Shown here piece after piece: positions 1 through 9,206 of a stretch of DNA of 28,737 nucleotides. Both the position numbers and the translations under genes were made by a program. The DNA comes from Amoebophrya sp. AT5.2 (Eukaryota > Sar > Dinophyceae > Syndiniales > Amoebophryaceae). The notes beneath the pieces were generated by a model that was not told the origin of the DNA, ran no database searches, and saw nothing but the letters and a program-made list of their open reading frames with translations. The stretch spans positions 1 through 28,737 of the forward strand of contig RXOD01004105.1 of assembly GCA_005223375.1 (NCBI GenBank), given 5' to 3'. Numbering within the stretch: position 1 is the first letter of the stretch; each line of letters begins with the position of its first letter.

Positions 1-777
1 TTTGCTGCGGTCGCACCTGGAGACACCGCAACAAAGCCGCCTGTCTGACTCTGACTCACGCCTCCCGTCTGGCGCGGCGCCTTTGGTCCACTCCTCCGCG
101 AGCCGATCAAGCGCCCGTCGGCACGGGCCCGCCACTCTTTCTTCGAAAGCAGCGTCCCGATTTTTGCCGGGCAGAAGCTCCTCCCAATCCACTTTTCCCA
201 TTCGCTCGGCCGCGCAATGCTGCATCCGCGCGGAGTGTGCCGCTACCGCGTCGTTCAGAGCGACGTGCAGTGCCGGAAGCCTCTCGCGACTCTCCTCGGG
301 CTCCTCAGCAAGCAGGAACGCAGTCAACGCGGCAGCGGCTCCATATCATCCGCAAGCAGATCCCCCGGACGACAAAGGCGAAGGCCTCCCGACAGCGACG
401 TCGAAGGCCGCTTCGCGAAGCTGTTGCCGGGCGAGGAGGGGGGCCGGGTGCGGTTCAGCGGGCGGGTGCGGCTCCTGGGCGGGGGGGCGGTGTGGTGGCT
501 GCGGAGAAGACGTGTCGACCGGGGCGGCTGCAGCGTCGCGGAGCAGCGTGCGGCGGGCCAGAAAGGCTTCGTCGTACGGGTGGTGGTCGGGTTGCTGGAT
601 GGGGTGGGCGGTGCCGGCATCTGCCGCGGTGGAGTCGGTCGGTTCGTGCTGCAATGCAGCGGTGTCGAGTCGAGCAGTACCGCTCGCGTCGCAGGGTAAA
701 CTGCCGTTTGCAAGCACGCAAAGAAAAGAGATGAAACGCACTGGGCGTGGCTGCAACGCGGTTTTGAGGCGTTCCAT
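1..777 (-). CDS. Hypothetical, possibly secreted protein; partial, with an in-frame TGA
   Basis: I do not recognise this gene. The minus frame opens at ATG 775-777 (MERLKTALQ...) and has a short hydrophobic stretch near residues 13-22 (VRFISFLCVLA), which could be a signal peptide. A Pro/His/Ala-rich low-complexity segment follows. A TGA at 346-348 ends the frame, yet the same frame then stays open for 115 codons to the window edge. That part has a more ordinary composition rich in Glu, Arg and Ala, including KVDWEELLPGK. The TGA could be a true stop, a disabling mutation, or part of a short intron: an in-phase GT...AG pair at 399 and 304 (96 nt) would remove it. The GC-rich sequence opens all frames, including on the plus strand, so coding status is uncertain. 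It continues beyond the left edge. Confidence 0.4.
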
Positions 778-1215
778 TTTTCTTCGGGGCACTACTCGTG
801 ATAGACAGAGTTGACGGAGAAAACTGCCGCTTATTTCACCTGATTCTAATCGACAACTATAGTTGTGTTCGAAACAAATCAATGCTCAATGACACAAGAA
901 TTCAATTAAACCCTGCTATGCTCTTCCGTGTCGCAGTCCACAAACGGATTCTGCCAATCTATCAGAATCATCGCGAAATTGTTGGGTCGATTTTCACCGG
1001 GGTCGAGCACCTTGATTTCAACCGTGTGGCGAGGATCGGGCTGCGCTTTAGTCAACAATAACACGTCACGCAAAATAAGTCAGAACGGATTTATGGAGCA
1101 TATCCGACTCGTGCGACCCGGAAAGCAAACGAACCTGAATTGATTTCAGAATCAGAACAATTCTTCCGACGAGCCGTTGTTCTGTTTTTATAATGTTGTT
1201 CTGTGCATGTCCAAG
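778..1215. other. Spacer between the left-edge gene and U1
   Basis: No convincing gene is seen here. The short plus-strand frames (for example 798-1061) carry no recognisable motif. The part next to U1 is its 3' flank. It holds an A+T-rich stretch at 1180-1200 and a segment just after the U1 stop that resembles the 3' flank of U3. Confidence 0.5.
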
Positions 1216-2559
1216 TCAGATCCCTAGCAATTCCTTGGCCTTTAACAACTGTTCATCTCTGTGCATGGTCTCGAAATCTATCCAGTACTTCTGCTGTTGT
1301 TTTTGCTTGATCTTCGACCTCAAATTTCCTGGCGTGACACACGGGGGGTATACGAGCAAGCTGCCGCGGCGTGACAAGCCCTCGTCCGAGAGTTCCCGCT
1401 GAAAAACCACCTCCTTCGGAAACACAAATATCCCTTTGATTTTGCCCGAAGACCGGAAATCTGAACCAGCGAGTACACCAATGTACCGCTGTACTTGCCC
1501 TTTCCAGCCTGCACTCCGCCTCAGCTTACCATTGTGCCAGCCGATGTTCATGTCCAGAAAGTACCCCGGAATTTCTCGACTGTTCATGCGCCGCAAAACG
1601 CGCTGCAAACACCGCACTCCCGAAATCGAGACGTTGCCGTGTAGTGCTGTATCGAGTGGAAAAACCGGCTCCACGTTGCACTTCAGCGGCGCCCAAAGAG
1701 TTTTGTCGAGTGATGCCGCTACCTCGTCGTGCTGCCGGAACAGGCTCGACGAAGGTCCGAACGTCGCAGTCCACGTGCAAACACTCTCCCGGCGACTTTC
1801 TTTCCAGAACCGATCAAGTTCCGTCGATAGCCGCTCCGGCTCGAACTCCCGCAACTCGATTGACCGTCGCACCTCCTTTCTTCCCGCACAAAGTCGGTCG
1901 CAATCCGCAGCGGACGCCAGGCTGACTTGAAACGGATCGTCAGAAACGAAGGCCACACCTGCGACGCCCTCCTCCGTGATCTTTTGTAGAACCCGCGCTG
2001 GCGAGCCCGGGCGCGTGAACTTTACTCGCAAGGCAATCCAGCTGTCGTCCCCAGAACACGGGTTTGGTTCGCTGCTTGTTTTCCTTTTACGGACTAAAAA
2101 GATGCTCGGTCGACGGAGGGACAAGCGTCGCACGTCGAACTCCGACACAAGACTTGACACTCGCTCGAGGAACAAATCCTGTGCACGAATGCGCCGCAGC
2201 AGTTTTTTGCGGCCGGCGTTTGGAGGCGGAGCGTCCGGGCTATGGCGTAGGCTGCGAAGCGGGTCGTACTTCGACGCTTCGTAGCCCAGAAAATCCTGGT
2301 ACCCACACCACCCGTGAGCACGGTACACAAGGGCGGGATTCGACGGAATATTCGAGGGCCTTAAACCGGCTCGGCTCCATGCGCGGTAGTCTGCGACTGA
2401 GTGAAGTTTTACTGTGCCGGTTTGCAGGTAAGTTTTTGCTTCATCGAAGCGGAGGTATTTCGAGTATCTCTTCTCGACTGCCGGACTGCCTGAAGAAAGG
2501 AACCGGCGGGAGAGCTGCAACGATCCGCCCACTTTATCTCGCCACCGCGTCTTTAGCAT
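1216..2559 (-). CDS. U1: array-family protein (integrase repeat plus PD-(D/E)XK-like)
   Basis: 447 residues. The open frame extends upstream to 2751, but only from a TTG codon overlapping the U2 stop. ATG 2557-2559 is the first Met and gives a presequence-like start, MLKTRWRDK...SRRFLSSG. The integrase-repeat unit lies at about 37-93 (FDEAK, WSRAGLRP, GWCGY, FLGY). At the position where most siblings have QxK, this protein has R178-V-K180 in SWIALRVKF, so the supposed acidic/amide residue is lost. The C-terminal half carries GNVSISGVRCLQR, then VQRYIG at 356-361, where siblings have Cys as the last residue, and SLLVYPP. It ends TMHRDEQLLKAKELLGI, closest to the second unit of U3. It is the last gene transcribed in the array and looks like a degenerate member. 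Confidence 0.85.
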   Translation of the reverse strand: MLKTRWRDKVGGSLQLSRRFLSSGSPAVEKRYSKYLRFDEAKTYLQTGTVKLHSVADYRAWSRAGLRPSNIPSNPALVYRAHGWCGYQDFLGYEASKYDPLRSLRHSPDAPPPNAGRKKLLRRIRAQDLFLERVSSLVSEFDVRRLSLRRPSIFLVRKRKTSSEPNPCSGDDSWIALRVKFTRPGSPARVLQKITEEGVAGVAFVSDDPFQVSLASAADCDRLCAGRKEVRRSIELREFEPERLSTELDRFWKESRRESVCTWTATFGPSSSLFRQHDEVAASLDKTLWAPLKCNVEPVFPLDTALHGNVSISGVRCLQRVLRRMNSREIPGYFLDMNIGWHNGKLRRSAGWKGQVQRYIGVLAGSDFRSSGKIKGIFVFPKEVVFQRELSDEGLSRRGSLLVYPPCVTPGNLRSKIKQKQQQKYWIDFETMHRDEQLLKAKELLGI

Positions 2560-2747
2560 TGTGTCTGATGTTGAACGCCTCCTCCCAAAATGTGCTAAAC
2601 CGAGGGGAGGGGTGCGCAAGATACAGTTTCGGAAGATGAGGAAAACCACGTCTGGACCTGCTGCTACCTCCAGGAACTTAGGGTCGCGCACGCTCTCTTC
2701 CTCAGCCCGCTCCTCGCCCGTGAACAGACAAAACCGCGCCGTAGTGT

Positions 2748-4085
2748 TCAAACTCCCAGAAGTTCCTTGACCTTGCGTACTTGTTCTTCCTTCGTCGTTG
2801 TCTCGAAGTTGATGAAAAACGGAAGCTGTTCTCTCTGTTTTAAGCGAGATAACGCGTTTCCCGCGGTGACATGTGGCGGGTAGACGAGTAGTCTTCCTCG
2901 GTGCGATATTCCCTCTTTCCTGTTACCGCGGAAGACGATCGCGTGTGGGAAGACGAAGGCGCCGCGGATCCGGACATCTTCTCGGCCAGACCCAGGTTCC
3001 ACGATGATGCAGATGTAGCGTTCGACGCTTCCCTGCCAGCCTCGCCCACGCACCCTGCTCTTCTTGTTCCAAAACTTATTGATGTCGAAGAAGTACCCGG
3101 AGTGCAGCACCATACTAGCATACGGTCGTGAAATTCGCTGCATGCAGCGCACGCCAGACAGCAAGATGTTGCCCTGCATACACGTGTCTAGCGGAAAAAT
3201 CTTCTCGATCGCGAGGCCAGCCGGTTCGTAGAGACGTGCAGCCACTTTGTTGACTACTAACTCGTGGTCTACTAGCCCTGGGGAGGTGCTGCCGAAGCGT
3301 TGAGCCCACACGAGAAATGAGTCCTTTGCAGCCGTTTCCCACCACGCGTCGAGCATATCCGTCAAAAGCGCCGAATCGAAGGGTAGCATGGCTACAGGAA
3401 CACGATCAGACCTCCTCCCTGCTCCAACAGAACGGTGGAAATCCGCGGACGTCTTGAAGGCGATGTGGGTAATTTCGTCGGACAAAAATATCACGCCCAC
3501 ATCGGCGTCGCGGACGACGTCACGAAACACCATTTTATTCGGAAAATCTTCTGTGCGCTCCGACTCGGCTCGCGCGAACTTCAACTGCACGACGATCCAA
3601 CGATCAAAAGACGCGGCGTTCGCGTCATTGGACGCCCGCTTCCGGAAAGCGAAGAGACTAGGGCATCGAGCTGACAGAAGGCGGCCCTCGTACTCGGGAA
3701 CGAACTTCTTCACGACGTCGGCGAACCGCGTCTGCGCAGCGCTCCGCCTTCCCATTGCTTCGCGGTTCGCGGTTTTTGGCAATTCTGCAAGGAGCTTCTC
3801 AGCGCTTTTTCGCGTCGGATCGTACTTTGAGACCTCGTAGCCGAGAAAGTCCGGATATCCTTTCCAGCCGCGTCCCTTGTAGACAGTCGCGGGGTCGGCT
3901 GGAAGCTGCAGCGGCCGCTTCCCTGCAAGGCTCCACGAGCGGTATTCCAGGATGCTCCTGAATTCGAGGCCGCGCTCGCGGATGTAAGCCTTGGCGTCTT
4001 CAAAGTTCAAGAAACGTGATCGCCGCCGGGCATCAGCAAACGCCCGGCTCCCGAGACCCAGGCCTGCTGATGGTGCCGTAGCCAT
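2748..4085 (-). CDS. U2: array-family protein with intact QxK
   Basis: 445 residues. The frame is open to 4130 through a TTG, and ATG 4083-4085 is chosen as the first Met. The N-terminus MATAPSAGLG...SRAFADARRR is basic and free of acidic residues until residue 18, like an organelle presequence. The integrase-repeat unit occupies 25-83 (FEDAK, WSLAGKRP, GWKGYPDFLGYE, SKYDP). A helix (about 112-130) leads into EYEGRLLS, PSLFAFRKR and DRWIVVQLKF with Q167-L-K169. Then come DVGVIFLSD, AWWETAAKDS, and in the C half GNILLSGVRCMQR, FDINK and SVERYIC (353-359). The stop at 2748 lies 188 bp before the U1 start. This is a good reference member of the family. Its biochemical role is unknown. Confidence 0.88.
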   Translation of the reverse strand: MATAPSAGLGLGSRAFADARRRSRFLNFEDAKAYIRERGLEFRSILEYRSWSLAGKRPLQLPADPATVYKGRGWKGYPDFLGYEVSKYDPTRKSAEKLLAELPKTANREAMGRRSAAQTRFADVVKKFVPEYEGRLLSARCPSLFAFRKRASNDANAASFDRWIVVQLKFARAESERTEDFPNKMVFRDVVRDADVGVIFLSDEITHIAFKTSADFHRSVGAGRRSDRVPVAMLPFDSALLTDMLDAWWETAAKDSFLVWAQRFGSTSPGLVDHELVVNKVAARLYEPAGLAIEKIFPLDTCMQGNILLSGVRCMQRISRPYASMVLHSGYFFDINKFWNKKSRVRGRGWQGSVERYICIIVEPGSGREDVRIRGAFVFPHAIVFRGNRKEGISHRGRLLVYPPHVTAGNALSRLKQREQLPFFINFETTTKEEQVRKVKELLGV

Positions 4086-4500
4086 TTGCTGCTTTTTGAT
4101 GTTTAAACTGTCTTTGTAGTTGTCATTCAAGAGAAGTATAGCTATCTGCTACGCCGAGAGAATTCGGGCTGTGGTAAATTTCAAAGCGCTGCCAGCTCTC
4201 TTACTCTTTTTCATTCGGCTTACTGCGTCCGCTCGGCTTACTGCGTCCGCTCGGCTTATTGCGTCGTCGTGCCCTCATTACCCTAGCGCATGGGCCGCCC
4301 GCTCAGCTGCGCAGAGTGTCATCGCTGGCTCTAACGTGCGTCATCATTTGCGACGACCACATGTACACAATCGTGTTGAGCACGCGAGCCCAACCGCGAG
4401 CGCGACTGTGGTCGTCAGAACAGAAAGAAGGAAGAGAAGTGCAAGTGCAGAAAGCAATATTGTTTTTGTCACCACGACAAGTGTGTCCTTTCTGTGCAAG
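4086..4500. other. Spacer between U3 and U2
   Basis: This is the promoter side of U2 and the 3' flank of U3. Apart from the 18-bp tandem repeat annotated separately, I see no gene or RNA. Plus-strand frames here are opened by that repeat and look fortuitous. Confidence 0.5.
4215..4268. repeat. 18-bp tandem repeat, three copies
   Basis: Three head-to-tail copies of tcggcttactgcgtccgc occupy 4215-4232, 4233-4250 and 4251-4268. The first two are identical and the third differs by a few bases. The repeat lies about 130 bp upstream of the U2 start. It is probably a simple replication-slippage minisatellite, although a regulatory role cannot be excluded. Confidence 0.9.
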
Positions 4501-7185
4501 TCAAATTCCCAACAGTTCCTTAGCCTTTGAAAGCTGCTCATCTCTGTGCATGGTCTCCATATCGATGTAAAACGAAGCCTGTTCAACTTGTTTTGTTTTT
4601 GAGCGCGCATTTTGCGGAAAAACGAAAGGAGGGTACACAGTCAGGGACTCCCGGATGACTATGTGTGCCCCTTTCTCGTCCGTGCGCGCCATGATACTTT
4701 CAGGAAAGATGAAAACACCTCGCAGCCGCGGACTGGCTGATGGCTTGGCTGGCTCTCCCTGGGCTCCGTCGTCCACGATCGCACAGATGAAACGTTCTAC
4801 AGTCCCGTCCCATGTTCTACCTACTCGAGTATGTCCGACTGAGTTCCTACGATTTATCAGCGAGAAAGCGTACCCTGGGCGTTTTGGTCGTATCCGCCCA
4901 ATTCGCTGAAAGCATCGAACTCCGGACAGAATTACATTTCCGTGTTTACTCGTGTCCAATGGAAAAATTTTCTCAATACGGAGCTGTAGTGGGCTGAAGA
5001 TCGACTCGTGGAGTTCACTTGTGACCGAGTCATGCCGATCAAAAACCCTCAGGGTCGGCCCGAAATGGGTGATCCATTCGGCAGCCGTTCTTCGTCGGTA
5101 CGCGTCCCACCACAGCTTTAAAGTTGAACTCAATGACGCAGAATCAAACTTCACCAGCGGCAGGAACACCGAAGTGAATGAGCTCGACGCGAAGCTCTTT
5201 TTCCTGTACAGTGGAACCTCGCCGTACCTCAGAAGCGAAAGCAGCAGGTTGTCCGAAACGAACAGAAGGCCGACGTCTTCTCTTCGCATCACGTGATGGA
5301 AGACGTATCGTTCTCCCTGGTGGTATTTCGTATAAGCGCTCGCGGAACTGGCGAACTTCATCTGCAGGGCGATCCACTCATCGCTACTTGCTTCCTCGAC
5401 GTCCGGACGACGGCGAACGAGAAGAATACTGGTCCTCCGGGGAGAAAGGGGCCGAACCTCGAACTCCGGCATCTCGGCAGCGAATCTGCGCATCAGAGCG
5501 GTCTGCGTCGTGCCGCGGCGTTCAATAGCTGTGCGGCATCGCCTTGAGGCCCGACCCTGGAAGGGCTCCAGACCTCCCGCGCGCGACGTCTCCTCATAGC
5601 CCAGAAAGTTCTCGTATCCTTGCCACCCGTTGTCGCGATAAATCACATCCGGCCGAGCTGGAAAGTTTCGCGGGCGCTGATCTGAGACGCACCACGCACG
5701 AAAATCCATGTGGTACTGGAACTGGACGCCGCAGTTCTGAATGTACGCCTTAGCATCTGCAAAAGACAGAAAGCGCTTGCGCGAGGGCCGAACTGCGTTG
5801 CAGAATACCTTTGTTGGCGGAAAGCTTGCATCAAGCTGCAGTAGTTTCGACGCTTTCCCGAGCTGCTCCTCTTTGCTCATGACTTCAAAGTCGATGAAGT
5901 ACTTTTCTTGTTCTGCCTGTTTCGCCCTGGACCGCACATTTCGCGCCACAACAAAATGCGGGTACACAACCAACCGACCGCGACGTGACGGCCCGCCGCT
6001 TTTATCGGTCTGAAAAACATATTCACGTGGAAAAATGAAGGCTCCTCGTGCAGTGAGACCGAACTTCTCCTCCGCCTTCGTTCCAGTGCTCGGGACGATG
6101 CAGATGTAGCGCTGCACGGAACCCTCCCATCCTCTGCCGCGCCGCTGCGTCTTCCCGAACCGCGTTTTGTTCACGTCAAACACGTACCCCGCGTAGCGAC
6201 CACCAAAGTGCAAGCGGCTCGTCCGCTGCATGCACCTGATTCCCGACAGCATGACGTTGCCGTTCATGCAAGTATCGCCAGAAAAGATCTTCTCCGAAAC
6301 TATTCCCAGTGGCTCATAGAGCTCCCGCGAGATTGCAGCAATCGCGTGATCGTGCTGTGCGTGAAGAGGTGATCCGGCATTGAAACTAGTCATCCACGAT
6401 TGAAAACTGTCGCGCTGAGCCGTGGTCCACCATCTATGCATTACTTCGCGAAACATCTCCGGGTCGAAGGGCAACAAATCGAGCGCGACCCAGTTGTTTC
6501 CGACGCCGTTGCTGTGAATCAGTTCGACAAGATCCTCTGCTCGCTTGAATTGCATCTCCGAGAGGTCTTGCGACACGAATATGTGTCCAACGTTCGGCCG
6601 CTGCACGATCCGGTAGAACATTGGCTTCTCTGTGTACCGGCGACTCCAGCAAGTCGGCGAGCAGGCGACCTTCAGTTGCACGGCTATCCATTCGTCGACG
6701 GCGGACGCAGTACCGATTCGACGGAAAACGAGGATGCTCGGTGCGCCTGAAGAGACGAGACGAACCTCGAACTCTGGAAGCAGGGAGGCCATCTTCTCTA
6801 AAAAACGTACACGAGCGGCTGTGCGCTCAGCGGCAGCAGACGGACGTACCCCGTCGGCGCTCAAGTGTGTTACCGCGTCGAAGCCGCCTCGCACAGGGTC
6901 AAACTTCGATGGCTCGTACCCCAGGAAGTCCGGATATCCTTTCCAACCGTGTTCGCGGTAGATCTTCTCCGGGCAGCTTGGGAAGGTCGGGGGCCGCTGA
7001 CCACTTCTGCTCCACTCCCGGAATTGCACTGCAGCGGTGAATGTTGTGCCGCACTGCCGCAAATGCTGCTTCGCTTCTTCGAAGGAGAGCCATCGCTGAA
7101 TGCCGGCTGACTGTCCAGACGATGAGCTCATGGAGGAAAATGCGCGCGGCGCAAAGAATGTACAGCAGCGGCTGCGGAGACTCAT
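4501..7185 (-). CDS. U3: double array-family protein, two complete units in one frame
   Basis: 894 residues, twice the family length. ATG 7183-7185 opens MSLRSRCC..FAPRAFSSMSSS, a mitochondrial-style presequence. Unit 3a (about 31-451) has an integrase repeat at 33-90, Q170-L-K172, WW at 252-253, GNVMLSGIRC at 309-318, FDVNK at 336-340 and SVQRYIC at 356-362. A roughly 20-residue linker (452-470) leads directly to unit 3b (471-894). Unit 3b has its own repeat at 472-530, Q608-M-K610, GNVILSGVRC at 749-758 and TVERFIC at 795-801, but no presequence. Unit 3a belongs to subtype C with U7 and U10 (RGGF, CGTTF and QRRG.GW motifs). Unit 3b ends like U1. Loss of the stop and spacer between two neighbouring genes is the simplest origin. 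No frame break is visible at the junction near 5775-5832. Confidence 0.88.
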   Translation of the reverse strand: MSLRSRCCTFFAPRAFSSMSSSSGQSAGIQRWLSFEEAKQHLRQCGTTFTAAVQFREWSRSGQRPPTFPSCPEKIYREHGWKGYPDFLGYEPSKFDPVRGGFDAVTHLSADGVRPSAAAERTAARVRFLEKMASLLPEFEVRLVSSGAPSILVFRRIGTASAVDEWIAVQLKVACSPTCWSRRYTEKPMFYRIVQRPNVGHIFVSQDLSEMQFKRAEDLVELIHSNGVGNNWVALDLLPFDPEMFREVMHRWWTTAQRDSFQSWMTSFNAGSPLHAQHDHAIAAISRELYEPLGIVSEKIFSGDTCMNGNVMLSGIRCMQRTSRLHFGGRYAGYVFDVNKTRFGKTQRRGRGWEGSVQRYICIVPSTGTKAEEKFGLTARGAFIFPREYVFQTDKSGGPSRRGRLVVYPHFVVARNVRSRAKQAEQEKYFIDFEVMSKEEQLGKASKLLQLDASFPPTKVFCNAVRPSRKRFLSFADAKAYIQNCGVQFQYHMDFRAWCVSDQRPRNFPARPDVIYRDNGWQGYENFLGYEETSRAGGLEPFQGRASRRCRTAIERRGTTQTALMRRFAAEMPEFEVRPLSPRRTSILLVRRRPDVEEASSDEWIALQMKFASSASAYTKYHQGERYVFHHVMRREDVGLLFVSDNLLLSLLRYGEVPLYRKKSFASSSFTSVFLPLVKFDSASLSSTLKLWWDAYRRRTAAEWITHFGPTLRVFDRHDSVTSELHESIFSPLQLRIEKIFPLDTSKHGNVILSGVRCFQRIGRIRPKRPGYAFSLINRRNSVGHTRVGRTWDGTVERFICAIVDDGAQGEPAKPSASPRLRGVFIFPESIMARTDEKGAHIVIRESLTVYPPFVFPQNARSKTKQVEQASFYIDMETMHRDEQLSKAKELLGI

Positions 7186-7614
7186 TGTTTGCGGTGTTAT
7201 AATTCAAACGCAATACACCCCCTGCTGAATGAAACTGTTTCTCTTGGCCAAGCTGCGGTTTTCCCCGTTGCGCGCTGGGATCTTCTTGCTCCACCGCTGC
7301 GCGCCCTTCGCGCCTTTTAGTTGTGTACTGAAATTTCGATGTGTCAACAGGAGTGACCTATCTGCCCGGTTAGAAAATGTAAATTTAAAAAAATAGTTCT
7401 CATTCTCTCGTAATCTTTCTCCTGGATCTGGCTTCCACTATGTCTCTGTGTCACTCGCGCGAGGTGCGGAAAAAAAAACAATAAGTCCAGAAGGCTCGCT
7501 GCAATTGACCGCATAATCGGCGACGCCGCGAGGTGTGCCCTGCTTGTGTCTGTTCATGCGACGCGTCTCCAGCAGACGCCGCTATCAGGTACACGAATCC
7601 TGGACCTCCTGGAC
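7186..7614. other. Spacer between U4 and U3
   Basis: No gene is recognised. It contains A/T runs near 7378-7396 and an A-run near 7470-7480. The sequence ttataattc lies about 12 bp upstream of the U3 ATG, similar to ttataattg immediately upstream of the U4 ATG. This may be chance. Confidence 0.4.
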
Positions 7615-8964
7615 TTAACTTTTATTCAATCCAAGTAGCTCTCTGGTTCGTGCAAGTTGTTCACATCTGGGCATGCTTTCAAAATCAACGTAGTAATCCA
7701 GCTGCTCCGCTTGCTTTTGTCCTGACCTCGGCGAATATGTGCTGACGAAAGGAGGAAACACGGTGATGCGCCCTCGCCGCACCAAACCTCCGCTCCGCTC
7801 GCGTTCATTTCGAAAGACGATGTCTGGCGGCAGAATGAATATTCCGTGAATTTTCTCGAGTGCAGGAGGAGCTGGATGCATGATCACACAGATGTACCGC
7901 TGCACCGTTCCGCGCCATGAAGTGCCACGCCTGAGTACATCATTGTCGAAAATGAAGTGGTAGCCAGGGCCTCCCGGGCGCTCGCGGCTGATCCTCTGCA
8001 GACATCGTATTCCCGAAAGCTCTATGTTTCCATGCAGCGGGGTGTCGAGCGGAAAAATTCGTTGCACTGTAACACCAGCCGGCTCGTAGAGGCTTGTGGC
8101 CAACTCATGCTTTGCCGCATAGCGCTCCTCCCGCACTGGACTCGTTTTACACAACGTCGAAATCCACCCACTGGATGAGTCTCGTCGATTGCTACTCCAC
8201 CAGTCCGCAAGTGTGGCCTGCACTACTGGTAGCTCAAAGGGAGGTAAATCAAAAGAAAGTGTACGGAACTTTTTATCCGCAGCTCCTGGGCGATTCTCTA
8301 TTTCAGCAGCTTTCTTTAACAAGAGACACTCCGCTTTTTCGCAGACAAAAGCCAGCCCGATATCGTCATGTCGCAAGATATCCTGATACAGGAATCTTCC
8401 GGTATCTTTTCGAAATTTTGACTTTGCGCTTGCGAACTTCACTTGTACTGCAATCCACGAATCGGAAGCGGGTACGGACCGTGGACACCTATCACCATCC
8501 CGCTCGCGAAAAAGCACAATGCTCGGAAATAAACCCGACAGCCAGAGCATCTCGAAATCGGGGAGACCGGCGTTTAGCTTGTCCATCAAGCAGGTCTGCG
8601 CCTCTCCGCGTCGTACTATCGCTGCTCGACGTGCACTCGGCGCCGGCAGAGTTTGCTTCTGCATTCCTTGTCGTGACGAATGGAATTTCGAATTCGCGTT
8701 GCCGAGAAAGTCCGGATAGCCCATCCAGCCATGTCCTGCATAAGCGATGTCTGGATTTGAAGGTATGTTATCCGGACGACGCCCGGACCGGCACCAGTTG
8801 CGATATTCGGTACATGTCTTCAAATCTTCGCCGCAGTTCTGAATGTACTCTTTCGCCCCCGCGAGGGTCAGAAATCGAGGATTTCGAGGGCGCTTTCTGA
8901 CTTGCTCGCGGAAGGAAGGGCGGAAAATGGCTGTACTGCATGTGTGACTGCGACGCGCCATCAT
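7615..8964 (-). CDS. U4: array-family protein, subtype B
   Basis: 449 residues, starting at ATG 8962-8964 (a second ATG follows immediately). The N-terminus MMARRSHTCSTAIFRPSFRE is basic and presequence-like. The integrase repeat at 31-89 ends in FLGN rather than the usual FLGY and is followed by SKFHSSRQG. With U8 it shares YIQNCGE, SNPD.AYAGHGW and the run RRAA.VRR..AQ..LM, and these define subtype B. Residues 168-180 read SDSWIAVQVKFAS, with Q174-V-K176 intact. The C half has GNIELSGIRCLQR, FDNDV in place of FDMNK, TVQRYIC ending at 359, and IFILPPDIVF. A short LNKS tail follows the usual RELLG ending. The U5 stop is 242 bp upstream of this start. Confidence 0.88.
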   Translation of the reverse strand: MMARRSHTCSTAIFRPSFREQVRKRPRNPRFLTLAGAKEYIQNCGEDLKTCTEYRNWCRSGRRPDNIPSNPDIAYAGHGWMGYPDFLGNANSKFHSSRQGMQKQTLPAPSARRAAIVRRGEAQTCLMDKLNAGLPDFEMLWLSGLFPSIVLFRERDGDRCPRSVPASDSWIAVQVKFASAKSKFRKDTGRFLYQDILRHDDIGLAFVCEKAECLLLKKAAEIENRPGAADKKFRTLSFDLPPFELPVVQATLADWWSSNRRDSSSGWISTLCKTSPVREERYAAKHELATSLYEPAGVTVQRIFPLDTPLHGNIELSGIRCLQRISRERPGGPGYHFIFDNDVLRRGTSWRGTVQRYICVIMHPAPPALEKIHGIFILPPDIVFRNERERSGGLVRRGRITVFPPFVSTYSPRSGQKQAEQLDYYVDFESMPRCEQLARTRELLGLNKS

Positions 8965-9206
8965 TTATAATTGTCTGTCGTCTCGATCGTGAGAAAGCTT
9001 TTCATCGATCGGCCAGATCACCCCGTGGGCTTGATCTTCAAATGCAATAACAACTACAACGCTCGCAACATTTTCATTTGTGTAGTTGGCTGCACCTGCT
9101 GCCTTCGTCGTGTGCCTCTAAAGTCAGTCTCAATTGCACACAATCCGCTTCCGCGATATAGGTAGCCGATGGGGCTAGCCCTAGCGCACAGTCGTGAAAA
9201 TCGGTT

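Noticed and set aside
346..348. TGA read as selenocysteine
   Set aside because: No recognisable selenoprotein context or SECIS-like structure was seen. A stop or short intron is simpler.
2560..2751. 64-residue N-terminal extension of U1
   Set aside because: It begins at TTG overlapping the U2 stop. The internal ATG gives a presequence consistent with siblings.
4215..4268. CRISPR array
   Set aside because: The copies are directly adjacent with no spacers between them.
8094..8900. 268-residue plus-strand open frame
   Set aside because: It lies wholly antisense to U4, has no recognisable domain, and U4 carries the conserved family motifs.
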